A stretch of 64,000 bases of DNA from Arcobacter defluvii (GTDB lineage Bacteria > Campylobacterota > Campylobacteria > Campylobacterales > Arcobacteraceae). The notes under the pieces were generated by a model. That model made no database searches and was not told where the DNA came from. It saw only the letters and a program-made list of their open reading frames with translations. The translations under genes and the position numbers were made by a program. Every line of letters begins with the position of its first letter. Positions within the stretch are counted from its first letter, which is position 1. The stretch is from assembly GCF_013201725.1 (NCBI RefSeq), contig NZ_CP053835.1, positions 1,302,001 to 1,366,000 of the forward strand, read 5' to 3'. Shown here in pieces: positions 25,289 to 32,851 of this stretch.

Positions 25289-25885
25289 TTATTTAATTTT
25301 CGCAAAAGGATTAATAAACTCTAACTTATCTAACTCACTATTGTATGAAAGCAATATGGTCTTACTAAAAATAAATTCATTTGGTATTTCCTTTACTTCA
25401 TTATTATTGTACTTCTCTAAAAACATTAAAAATGAAGTTATTGTATTAGTATATTCTTGATTTGTAATTTCTTTAGGTATTAATAGTTTAAATCTGTTAC
25501 CATTATTCGCCTCTGCCATAATAGAAAAATCTAATGAATATTTACCCGATTTGTCTTTAAGTTTATTAGGAGAAGAACTTGACGGAATTAAAACTCTTTT
25601 AGCAACATTATCTCCGAAAAAACAATCTTTTAAGTCAAGTAACCCTTTTTTTAATAATTGATAATGGTCTTTTCCCATCTCTGATAAAAAACTGTTAAAG
25701 TATGGTTTTGCAAGATATATAACTACTGCAGTAGCCATTAGCCATTCAACACCCATTTTTGGTTGAGATGGCACTTCTTCCATTGTAATAGAAATACCAT
25801 TTTTATTTACTGTAGTAACAAAATCATTAAGTATTTTCTTTTCCCTATCAGTTTCATAAATAATAAAAATATTAGATTCTTTCAT
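25289..25885 (-). CDS. Hypothetical protein with one hydrophobic segment (198 aa)
   Basis: ATG 25885 is preferred over TTG 25888 because AAGG lies seven bases before it. An N-terminal strand-rich part (SNIFIIYETDREKKILNDF) is followed by a hydrophobic helix (VEWLMATAVVIYLAKPYF, about residues 48-65), then a soluble domain. The start of the protein looks like a sensing or TIR-like Rossmann strand, but no catalytic motif is clear. Operon with the small membrane protein at 25069. Function unknown. Confidence 0.6.
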   Translation of the reverse strand: MKESNIFIIYETDREKKILNDFVTTVNKNGISITMEEVPSQPKMGVEWLMATAVVIYLAKPYFNSFLSEMGKDHYQLLKKGLLDLKDCFFGDNVAKRVLIPSSSSPNKLKDKSGKYSLDFSIMAEANNGNRFKLLIPKEITNQEYTNTITSFLMFLEKYNNNEVKEIPNEFIFSKTILLSYNSELDKLEFINPFAKIK

Positions 25886-26098
25886 CAATTAACCTTTTTA
25901 ATTTGAATATATAATAATTCCGATATTTTTTTAAATAATTTTAGATAACAAACCCGACGTTTTTTAATTCATTAATTAATAACCCATATATAAGGGCTTT
26001 AGTTTATAAAGTAATTATTTGTAATGTATCTGTTCTACATAAGTAAAGTAGGTTATCTTAGTAGTAAGCTTTTTAGCTATTTTATTCTATACAATTAT

Positions 26099-26347
26099 CT
26101 AATTAAAATCAGTAGTTAAAATACTTGAATCATAAAATCCATTTTCATTTAGTTTATTTGATTTGTTTTTTAAAGCAATACTCTTATTTGATAAATAAAA
26201 AGATTTAGCATTTTCATTAGAAATATTTGAGAAGTTCCCATAATCTTGTATTGCCTCATAACTAACCATTATTCTAAGTTTTTCATTTCTATCTATTATT
26301 ATAAATTGTCCAGATGAAGAATCTCTTCCTACTTGTATATCAGTCAT
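26099..26347 (-). CDS. Hypothetical protein (82 aa)
   Basis: AAGGGA precedes ATG 26347. The first half is strand-like (DIQVGRDSSSGQFIIIDRNE), the rest asparagine- and serine-rich. No family recognised. Confidence 0.45.
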   Translation of the reverse strand: MTDIQVGRDSSSGQFIIIDRNEKLRIMVSYEAIQDYGNFSNISNENAKSFYLSNKSIALKNKSNKLNENGFYDSSILTTDFN

Positions 26348-26861
26348 TTTTTCCCTTATTAATAAATTGCACTTATTTTATTTAAAATATTGTTATTTAT
26401 TATCAAGTGATTAAGAAATATGATCTGTCAGGACGTAAAACTCTAAACAGCCTCTTTCTCAACCTCTAAGTTTTGGAATAAAATTAGAAAATCTCACTTA
26501 TTGGCTTTATAACCTTTATGTAGAAATATAATTTGTTTAAAAAAGTGTTCAAGAAGTAGAATCTAAAAATTCTCTCAAACCCTTAGGATTTTTAGAACAA
26601 CAAAAATCATTTTTTAAGTCATAAATTAAAAAACTCATTTAATTCGCTTTCAAACAATATTGCCAACTATGAAATAGTTAAATACCAATTTCTTAAGCTT
26701 TATTTTTGTACCAGCTTTAATTTGTTCAAGTGCATCTGTTAAATTAAGTGTTTAATTTATTGTTCAATCCTTTAGAATAAATTCTATCAGATTGACACAA
26801 AATTTCTAGCACACCCAAGCTAAAAGCTGTACTTTTTTAATTTTTCTACTTATTTAAATAT
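26348..26861. other. Gap of 514 bases with degenerate sequence
   Basis: No complete gene is seen. The minus strand has broken protein-like frames (for example LTDALEQIKAGTKIKLKKL near 26690-26750) that suggest a decayed gene I cannot name. TGATCTGTCA at 26421-26430 is the inverted form of the motif TGACAGATCA found on both sides of the CRISPR locus. Confidence 0.4.
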
Positions 26862-27146
26862 TTAGAATCTATCTTTTAGATTCTTATAAATTTTATCTTT
26901 TTCCCTTTTTCCAACACTCAATACTAAAACAACAATTTCTTCATCTTTAACTTGATAAGCAAGTCTATATCCAGCAGTTTTTAGTTTTATTTTATAAACA
27001 TTTTCATATCCACTTAGTTTATCTTTTTCTACTTTTGGATTTTCTAGTCTTTCTTCTAATTTCTTTTTAAATTGTTCTTTTATTGTTGAGCCTAATTTAG
27101 TCCACTCTTTTAAAGCTTGAGGTTTAAATTCAAGATTATAAGTCAT
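26862..27146 (-). CDS. RelE/StbE-family toxin
   Basis: 94 aa with the RelE fold pattern: LEFKPQALKEWTKLG, then LKTAGYRLAYQV and VVLVLSVGKREKDKIY. Members cut mRNA on the ribosome. The gene overlaps its antitoxin by 11 bases and reads from the same promoter. Confidence 0.88.
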   Translation of the reverse strand: MTYNLEFKPQALKEWTKLGSTIKEQFKKKLEERLENPKVEKDKLSGYENVYKIKLKTAGYRLAYQVKDEEIVVLVLSVGKREKDKIYKNLKDRF

Positions 27147-27387
27147 CTAAACTTACTTTAACTGGTTTTTCACCATCATTTAAAGCTTTTCCAACTTCTA
27201 ATGACAAATGATAATCATCTATAATATCCATCATTTTTTCATAAAGTTTACTTGGAACTAAATAAGCACTAGGGATATTATGATTTAATATTGCTATAAC
27301 TTCATTATCTGCTTCATTTAGTAATTGTGTAGGAGATTTTTTAAGTTCTGTTATACTTGCACTATAATTTGCTAAAATTGGTTGCAT
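27136..27387 (-). CDS. Phd/StbD-like antitoxin
   Basis: 83 aa. The N-terminus (ASITELKKSPTQLLNEADNE, then IPSAYLVPSKLYEKMMD) is the Phd/YefM-type DNA-binding fold as found in StbD. The tail would wrap the toxin. AAGGA precedes ATG 27387. The operator at 27417-27432 fits autoregulation. Confidence 0.85.
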   Translation of the reverse strand: MQPILANYSASITELKKSPTQLLNEADNEVIAILNHNIPSAYLVPSKLYEKMMDIIDDYHLSLEVGKALNDGEKPVKVSLDDL

Positions 27388-27410
27388 TTTATATCCTTAA
27401 TTAAATATGA

Positions 27411-27758
27411 AATATTATACTAAATATAGTATCTTTCTGTCAATATACTCAACAAACAATAGGACAAGCAAAAACAAAAAAAGCCATAAATGAAACAATA
27501 TCTTTCATATGTGAAAAAGAAAATATAAATTTTAATTGGATACAAACAGGTAAAGGTGAAATATTTATTGATGAAAGTAATTCACATTTTCTTCAAAATG
27601 AAGAAAATATTTATATAAATAAATCATTTCAAGAAGAAATAATAAATGATATTCAAAAACTTTCTTCAAAACGACAAGAATATTATTATCAACAAATAAA
27701 GGCAGATGTATTAAAAGAAGAGTTAGAAAACAAGTATAATATAAGTGATGATAAATGA
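27411..27758 (+). pseudogene. Remnant of a CI-type phage repressor
   Basis: A plus-strand frame without ATG runs from 27411 to the TGA at 27756-27758. The part from QYTQQTIGQAKTKKAIN to FNWIQTGKGEIF matches the second half of the CI-repressor helix-turn-helix domain of Campylobacterota prophages, followed by an acidic helical tail. The N-terminal half is replaced by the toxin-antitoxin promoter, so the gene is truncated. Confidence 0.6.
27414..27443 (-). promoter_or_regulatory. Toxin-antitoxin promoter with operator
   Basis: On the minus strand TTGACA (27438-27443), an 18-base spacer and TATAAT (27414-27419). A perfect palindrome ATACTA-N4-TAGTAT (27417-27432) sits between the boxes, as expected for an autorepressed antitoxin. 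Confidence 0.75.
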
Positions 27759-27809
27759 ATGATTTATTTTTTTTAATTACTCATAAGATTCTTGATTAAT
27801 ATGTTCATA

Positions 27810-27932
27810 TTGACACAATATTAATTATGTGATAGAATCTCTCTATGAAACAAAGGTTTCCTTTTTTCAGGAGTGATGACTTGAATAGAGAGAATCATAA
27901 GTGGGTAGAGCCTAACAGCTTTACCTTTTTTT
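27810..27932 (+). ncRNA. Candidate small RNA, copy 1 (promoter, core, terminator)
   Basis: Promoter TTGACA (27810-27815), 17 bases, TAGAAT (27833-27838); predicted RNA from about 27845 to 27932. The core hairpin TTCAGG-N8-CTTGAA (27866-27885) is followed by a terminator GGTAGAGC/GCTTTACC (27904-27925) and seven T. The 49 bases 27852-27900 match copy 2 (28687-28735) at 44 positions. A 31-codon frame (27845-27940) overlaps it, but copy 2 lacks a start codon for it. Confidence 0.65.
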
Positions 27933-27956
27933 ATACTTAGAATTTGATATAAAATA

Positions 27957-28193
27957 TTGACCTGGTACAATTACAATCTAAGTTATTTTAAAGTTCTATT
28001 AGAAAGATTTAAGCTAGAAAGAGTTAATATTCTTTATTAAGATAAAAGAAGATGTACTTTCAATAAAGCTAAAAGGTTTTATTGAGAGTACCCACTTCTC
28101 ACAAAACCATCGGAATGAACGACTTGTATCGTTTTTGGGATGAAAACTCTCGATAACCGTAAAATGTGGCAGTTTTTGGTCTGCTACTTTTTT
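27957..28193 (+). ncRNA. Hairpin-rich region ending in a strong terminator
   Basis: A 14-bp stem pairs 28054-28067 with 28078-28091 (one G-U). Shorter stems follow: GAGAGT/ACTCTC (28084-28089 with 28145-28150, competing with the first) and AACGA/TCGTT (28118-28133 region). GTGGCAG/CTGCTAC (28166-28187) and a T run end it on the plus strand. A weak -35-like TTGACC (27957) is upstream. The plus-strand terminator has no plus-strand gene before it, so a non-coding RNA is the simplest reading; exact 5' end unknown. Confidence 0.45.
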
Positions 28194-28578
28194 ATTGTCT
28201 AAAAAGTGTTTTAAAAGATAATATTTTAGATTTAATAACTCTTAAAGCTACCATTCTAACTACTCCATCATCAAACTTTTTTCTGAATACTAAACTAACA
28301 TCAGTTTGTCCAGTTTGAGTATTTCTTGTTAGGCTCTTTTCAATACTACTAAAACTATTCAATATTTCAGGAATTTTGCTCAAGTAATATAAGTCTTCTT
28401 CATGTTTATTTTTTACATGTCTTATATACTCTTCTTGAATTATAAATTTATATGTACAAATATCAAGTTTTGTATGTTTTTTTATAGACTTACAAGCTTC
28501 TTCTTTAATTTTTAACTCAAAAATTTCTGTTGTGGTATTACTTGTAAGAGCAAAATCTATAAATTCATTGAGATTCAA
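28192..28578 (-). CDS. PBECR-like endoribonuclease-fold protein
   Basis: 128 aa. The pattern LDICTYKFIIQEEYIRHVKNKH followed by DLYYLSKIPEILNSF and a C-terminal strand region (DVSLVFRKKFDDGVVRMVALRV) resembles the phage Barnase-EndoU-ColicinE5/D-RelE (PBECR) families, which occur as toxin domains in phages and Campylobacterota islands. The conserved His in the RHVKNKH segment is present. It lies between the two small-RNA copies. Assignment by pattern only. Confidence 0.45.
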   Translation of the reverse strand: MNLNEFIDFALTSNTTTEIFELKIKEEACKSIKKHTKLDICTYKFIIQEEYIRHVKNKHEEDLYYLSKIPEILNSFSSIEKSLTRNTQTGQTDVSLVFRKKFDDGVVRMVALRVIKSKILSFKTLFRQ

Positions 28579-28686
28579 AACATTTCCTAATTTTTAATTT
28601 GTAGAATACTAACTTAATAATTTTTAATTTTTTCTTTCCAGTTCGTATTGAAAATTTAAAAATTGGGTACGATTCTTCTCCGAAGT

Positions 28687-28769
28687 AAAGGTTTCCTTTT
28701 TTCAGGAGGAATGACCTGAATAGAGGTAATCATAAAAAGGTGTAGTTTTATAGCTTTAGCTCTTTTTTT
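28687..28769 (+). ncRNA. Candidate small RNA, copy 2
   Basis: 44 of 49 bases match copy 1. The core hairpin is TTCAGG-N8-CCTGAA (28701-28720): the U of copy 1 is C here, turning a G-U into a G-C pair, so the structure is kept. It ends with seven T (28763-28769), but the terminator stem is weak. A poor promoter (TTGAAA 28648-28653, GATTCT 28671-28676) is upstream. Probably a diverged paralogue. Confidence 0.55.
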
Positions 28770-28871
28770 AGTAAGATAGTTGATATTTCATCAATGAGAG
28801 GCAGGGGAGTGCTAAAAATATAAATTCAATACTTATCACTTTATACGTAGCTACTTAAGTTAATTATGTCT

Positions 28872-28900
28872 TGACATATATAATTTTATTATATATAATA
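28872..28900 (+). promoter_or_regulatory. Consensus promoter for the GNAT module
   Basis: TTGACA (28872-28877), 17 bases, TATAAT (28895-28900): a perfect sigma-70 promoter. Start near 28907, leaving a leader of about 190 bases before ATG 29097. Confidence 0.8.
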
Positions 28901-28906
28901 CTTATC

Positions 28907-29096
28907 TGATTAGATGTATTTATGTAAATCTGATTGAGTTTCTATCTCAAAGTATAAGTTTTATATTTGAAGATGGAAACATTTTACATAGGCGTGAAGT
29001 GGGGTCGACTAGTACTAGTAATGGTTAGTCCTAGATGACTTTCAACTGTTATCGTCTTACTTTGTTTTAATATAAAATTTTGAAAGGATTCTAAAT
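28907..29096 (+). promoter_or_regulatory. Long structured leader before the GNAT module
   Basis: Inverted repeats: GATTAGAT/ATCTGATT (28909-28935), GAG/CTC (28936-28948), ATAAGT at 28954-28959 complementary to ACTTAT at 28901, and GACTA/TAGTC (29007-29030). No ORF of note lies in it. It could control translation of the 56-aa gene. I do not recognise a known riboswitch class. Confidence 0.4.
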
Positions 29097-29267
29097 ATGG
29101 CAGTAGTACATTTAAATAATAGTGCTAAAGCAGAAAGTAGCGTAAGAGTTTCTGGTATTGATGCAAAAAAAGTTTCTGCTATATTAATAGATGAAACTAA
29201 AAAGATTACAAAAGGTAATTTAAATTTTCTTAAATCAGTTACTGCATCTCTAAAAAACTATAAATAA
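29097..29267 (+). CDS. 56-aa protein, candidate antitoxin of the GNAT enzyme
   Basis: ATG 29097 follows AAAGGA at eight bases. The product (begins MAVVHLNNSAKAESSVRVSG) is basic and ends in LKSVTASLKNYK. Its stop touches the next ATG (TAAATG), so translation is coupled. GNAT toxins usually pair with a ribbon-helix-helix antitoxin; this protein is shorter than the usual DUF1778 partner and only the N-terminal strand looks similar. Confidence 0.55.
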   Translation: MAVVHLNNSAKAESSVRVSGIDAKKVSAILIDETKKITKGNLNFLKSVTASLKNYK

Positions 29268-29909
29268 ATGCCTCTAAAAATTACACAAATTAGTAATTAC
29301 ACTAGAGGTGAATTTAAAAAAATCATAAAAGATATTAATATTTCTGTTGAGCCTTTAAAAAACTATCTTAGTTCTATGGCACATAAACATACAGTAGATG
29401 GATGTTTTATTACTTATTTACTGGAAGATATTCGAGATAATGATAGTACAGTGTTAGGATATATATCATTTTCAAATACAGTAATTGATAGTGATTGTGA
29501 AGAAGCAAAAAATTTGTTAAATGTTAGTAATGGGATGAAATATCCTATCCCAACATTAAAAATAACAAGACTTGCCGTTGCTGATGATTTTCAAGGTCAA
29601 AAATTAGGTAAGTTATTAATAGCTTTTGCCGAAATAAAAGCTTTTATTCAACAAGAATCTACAGGTTGTAAAGCTCTCGTTGTTGATTCAAAAAATGCAG
29701 CAATTGATTTCTATAAAAATGCGAATTTTATTCCAATTGAGAATTATTCAGATGATGATTCAATAATATTTATGATAAAAAAGATATCTACTATAAAAGA
29801 ATTAAAAAAAGAAGAATTATTTGATGAAACTATTGAAAATTATAATGAAATTTGTAAATTATGTAATTTAGATACTGAATCAAATTTTTTAAATAATTTA
29901 ATACAATAA
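29268..29909 (+). CDS. GNAT-family acetyltransferase, candidate toxin
   Basis: 213 aa. ITRLAVADDFQGQKLGKLLI (about 101-120) carries the acetyl-CoA pyrophosphate loop (QGQKLG), and ALVVDSKNAAIDFYKNANFIPI is the C-terminal GNAT motif seen in TacT-like toxins that acetylate aminoacyl-tRNA. An extra 50-residue helical tail follows. It starts right after the 56-codon gene. A toxin role is inferred from this layout; it could be an ordinary acetyltransferase. Confidence 0.75.
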   Translation: MPLKITQISNYTRGEFKKIIKDINISVEPLKNYLSSMAHKHTVDGCFITYLLEDIRDNDSTVLGYISFSNTVIDSDCEEAKNLLNVSNGMKYPIPTLKITRLAVADDFQGQKLGKLLIAFAEIKAFIQQESTGCKALVVDSKNAAIDFYKNANFIPIENYSDDDSIIFMIKKISTIKELKKEELFDETIENYNEICKLCNLDTESNFLNNLIQ

Positions 29910-29912
29910 CTT

Positions 29913-30995
29913 TTATTTTAAAGTATCAAAAACTTTTTTAATTCCTTGTGCTGCAACTTTTTGTTGAACTTTTGCATATCTTCTTGTGGGTCTTGTAGAA
30001 CTGTGTCCTAATATAGCTGCTACAACTTCCATACTATTATCTGTGTTATTTAAAGATATTTCTCCAATTAAATGTCTTAAATCATGTATTCTCATACTTT
30101 TATTAATATTTGCTTCTTTAAGTATTCTATCCCAAGCCCATCTAAGATTTTTTATTTTTGCACCTGTTACTAAAGATTTAAATACATATCCATCTTTATC
30201 TTCTATATTTATAAAGATATTATAGAGCTCATCAGTCATTTCATAACTCATATTCTTTTTTGCTTTGTTTATTTCATATTTAATAGTATAAGTTCTTTTT
30301 TCAAAATCTATCATATCCCAAGTTAAATTTAAAACTTCTCCAGTTCTTCTTCCATGTAATAAAAAAGTAAATATGTCTTTATATAAAGGTTCTTTAAAAT
30401 TTATTATTGTATTGAATAATCTTTTTGATTCTACAAAATCTAAAGGATATTCTCTTGTATTATCATATTTTGGTTTATCAACTAAAATTACAGGATTATT
30501 TGTTGTAATCTTGTGTTTAATCGCAAATTTGAAAAGAGCTGATAAATCTGCAAGATAATTATCAACACTTTTGGGAGATTTTGTTTTTAATAGATCATTT
30601 GCAAATTGTTGTATATTATATGTTTGAATAGTATTTATTTTTAAATTGTCAAATTTTGTTTTGAAATGACAATTATATACACTCTTTTTATTGATCAATG
30701 TTTTTTGAGATACAGATTTAGAATTAATTAGATGTTCTAAGTACAGTTCCCATAGCTGCTTAAATGTTAAATCTTTTTTTATGTAAGTGTTATTTTCAAT
30801 CTCATTTTTCATCGATTCTTTTTTTAAAAAAGCAATTTTTGCATTTGTTTTAAATTCATCATTTTCATAACCAATTATTTTTCTATATTTCTTTTTATTG
30901 ATTGTAAATGTTGCTAAAAATACTTTACCTTTTTGACTATCACTATAGTAACTTATTCCAGGATAATTAGTCTTTGTTGTTTTTGGTATTGCCAA
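29913..30995 (-). CDS. Tyrosine recombinase, island B integrase
   Basis: 360 aa. Arginine in LLHGRRTGEVLNLTW, His-x2-Arg in IHDLRHLIGEIS, and LGHSSTRPTRRYAK with the Tyr nucleophile. N-terminal Arm-type strand region (YYSDSQKGKVFLATFTINKKKYRKIIGY). All catalytic residues are present. It is only distantly like the island A enzyme, yet sits in the same position relative to its attachment site (141 bases), so two different integrases use one target. Confidence 0.92.
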   Translation of the reverse strand: MAIPKTTKTNYPGISYYSDSQKGKVFLATFTINKKKYRKIIGYENDEFKTNAKIAFLKKESMKNEIENNTYIKKDLTFKQLWELYLEHLINSKSVSQKTLINKKSVYNCHFKTKFDNLKINTIQTYNIQQFANDLLKTKSPKSVDNYLADLSALFKFAIKHKITTNNPVILVDKPKYDNTREYPLDFVESKRLFNTIINFKEPLYKDIFTFLLHGRRTGEVLNLTWDMIDFEKRTYTIKYEINKAKKNMSYEMTDELYNIFINIEDKDGYVFKSLVTGAKIKNLRWAWDRILKEANINKSMRIHDLRHLIGEISLNNTDNSMEVVAAILGHSSTRPTRRYAKVQQKVAAQGIKKVFDTLK

Positions 30996-31135
30996 AGGTG
31001 TCCTTTTAGGTGTCTTTTTTAAATGTAAATTAATGTAAATTTATAAGTTGTATATTATAGTATATGAACTTATAAATACCATAAAATAGGCTTTTTTAGT
31101 AAGAATTGGAAGTTTATGTAAATATAATACATAAA

Positions 31136-31181
31136 GATTTCCTCCAGAACACGCATGTTCGAATCATGCTGGGGTCGCCAT
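31136..31181 (+). repeat. Attachment site 2: 46-bp tRNA 3'-end copy
   Basis: 44 of 46 bases match site 1 and end in TGGGGTCGCCAT. T stem GCATG/CATGC against GCAAG/CTTGC in site 1. The conserved chromosome begins right after it. The 5' limit of identity falls near the anticodon loop. Confidence 0.8.
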
Positions 31182-31321
31182 ATACCAAAATAATCTCATA
31201 AAACCATATTAAATAAATTATAATCAATTGAAAATGAATTTGTTATTTTTAACTAACTTAATAATTAGGAAATGAATTTTAGGATAATATTGTATAACTT
31301 AAAGAAATAGTAGGAATAAAT

Positions 31322-32080
31322 ATGGATTTAACTGTACTTATCGGAATAATTGGTGCTATTGCATCTATTTCCATTGGTGACTTATTAGAAGGTGGAAATC
31401 CTGCCCATGTAATTCATATCACTTCATTAATAATTGTTATTCCAACAGCATTATTTGCAGCAGCAGCAGCTTGTGAAGCTTCAGCAATAAAAGCAGCCTA
31501 TCTTGAATTAAAAATGGTTTTCATAAAATTACCAGTTGATTATGAATCACGAATAGATGAATTGGTTGAATATTCTATTTTAGTTAAGAAAAATGGTGTA
31601 CTATCTTTAGAAAAATATCTTCAAGATATAGATGATGAATTTTTAAAAGAAGCGATGAATATGGTCGTTGATGGTTCTAAAGAAGAGCAGATAGAAGAAT
31701 CTTTAGATGTAATTATTGATGAAACAGAACATTATTATCATAGTGCTTCACATTATTGGATTTTAGCAGCAGAAACTTCTCCTACGATTGGATTAATAGG
31801 TGCTGTTTTAGGACTTATTTTAGCTTTACAAAGATTAGACAATCCAGCAGAAATGGCAGCAGGTATTGCAGGTGCATTTACAGCTACTGTAACAGGAATT
31901 GCATCTTCTTATATTTTCTTCGGTCCTTGGGGAAATAAAATGAGAGCAAAAGCTCGTATGATTATCAAAGAAAAAGAGCTTATTTTATATGCAGCAAGAG
32001 CAATTGTAAGAGGTGATGCTCCTGGAGAATTGAAACTTAAGCTGACAAAAATGGTAACAGTAATGCCTCTAAAAGGTTGA
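31322..32080 (+). CDS. motA: Flagellar motor stator protein MotA
   Basis: 252 aa inner-membrane protein with four transmembrane helices and a cytoplasmic loop between helices 2 and 3. The proline-containing segment AAETSPTIGLIGAVLGLILAL and FTATVTGIASSYIFFGPWGNK are MotA signatures of the ion path. Four-base spacing to motB, forming the standard motAB operon. TAGGAA precedes ATG 31322. Confidence 0.93.
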   Translation: MDLTVLIGIIGAIASISIGDLLEGGNPAHVIHITSLIIVIPTALFAAAAACEASAIKAAYLELKMVFIKLPVDYESRIDELVEYSILVKKNGVLSLEKYLQDIDDEFLKEAMNMVVDGSKEEQIEESLDVIIDETEHYYHSASHYWILAAETSPTIGLIGAVLGLILALQRLDNPAEMAAGIAGAFTATVTGIASSYIFFGPWGNKMRAKARMIIKEKELILYAARAIVRGDAPGELKLKLTKMVTVMPLKG

Positions 32081-32083
32081 TTT

Positions 32084-32818
32084 ATGGCAAGAAAAAAACG
32101 TACAAAATGTGATTGTCCATCAGGTGAAAAATGGGCTGTTCCTTATGCAGATTTCTTAAGTTTATTACTTGCTTTATTTATTGCTCTTTATGCATTGGCT
32201 TCTGTAAATATTGAGAAACAAAAGGCATTAAAAGAAGAATTCTTTAAAATATTTAATTTAAATGTCGATACAAGTTCACTAATAGATAGAGAAAAAATAT
32301 CAAAAGCATTAGCAGAAAAAGATGCAAATATGGATGATGCAAAAGATACATTTGTACAAATAAATGCAAAATTAAATGATTTAGAAAGTAAAAATGCAAA
32401 TGATGGAGATTTACAAGAAAAAATAAATGGAACTTTGATGTCAATTCCTGCACAGTTATTATTTGATGATGGAAAAGCTGAGATAAAAGGTGAAGGTTCT
32501 TCTTCATTTTTTACAAGATTAGCCAAAATTATTTCTGTTTTACCTAAAGACACACAAATTAATGTAAAAGGTTATGCAGAAGATTATGAAATAAGAGGCT
32601 CAAAATATAAAGATGCTTTAGATTTATCAACTGCAAGAGCAAATAATGTTATAAGAGAATTATTAAAATATGGCGTATCTGCAGAAAAATTATATTCAAG
32701 TGGATTTGGTTCAACTCAATCAGGTTGGAAAGAAAAAAAATCTGTTGAATTTGAATTTAAAACTTCAAAAGAGTTTGCAAAAGAACAAAGTATTGAAGAT
32801 ATATTAAAAGAGAATTAA
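32084..32818 (+). CDS. motB: Flagellar motor protein MotB
   Basis: 244 aa. A single N-terminal helix (PYADFLSLLLALFIALYALA) carries the essential proton-binding Asp near residue 23. The C-terminal OmpA-like domain binds peptidoglycan (INVKGYAEDY, LSTARANNVIREL, SSGFGSTQ). Completes the stator with MotA. Confidence 0.93.
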   Translation: MARKKRTKCDCPSGEKWAVPYADFLSLLLALFIALYALASVNIEKQKALKEEFFKIFNLNVDTSSLIDREKISKALAEKDANMDDAKDTFVQINAKLNDLESKNANDGDLQEKINGTLMSIPAQLLFDDGKAEIKGEGSSSFFTRLAKIISVLPKDTQINVKGYAEDYEIRGSKYKDALDLSTARANNVIRELLKYGVSAEKLYSSGFGSTQSGWKEKKSVEFEFKTSKEFAKEQSIEDILKEN

Positions 32819-32851
32819 AATTTTAAGATAAGAGTTTTAGAGGAAATTATT

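Larger units (their letters stand above)
17606..31181. mobile_element. Integrative island B carrying the CRISPR-Cas locus
   Basis: Thirteen and a half kilobases between two tRNA 3'-end copies, with its own intact integrase (29913-30995) next to the right copy. Contents: integrase remnant, type II-C CRISPR-Cas, membrane gene pair, toxin-antitoxin genes, small RNAs, GNAT module. A 16-base string shared by 17616-17631 and 31080-31095 just inside each end hints at an older end sequence. Boundaries follow the direct repeats. Confidence 0.7.

Noticed and set aside
27840-27891. Stem TCTCTAT/ATAGAGA around the core of small RNA copy 1
   Set aside because: The 5' arm lies before the predicted transcription start, and copy 2 does not keep it.
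27845-27940. A 31-codon ORF (begins MKQRFPFFRSDDLNR) overlapping small RNA copy 1
   Set aside because: Copy 2 has a stop codon and no ATG in the equivalent place, and the substitutions keep a hairpin. The ORF also runs through the terminator. A peptide is not excluded but is less likely.
28907-29096. A known riboswitch in the leader of the GNAT module
   Set aside because: I compared it by eye with fluoride, c-di-GMP, purine, cobalamin and TPP patterns and saw no signature motifs.
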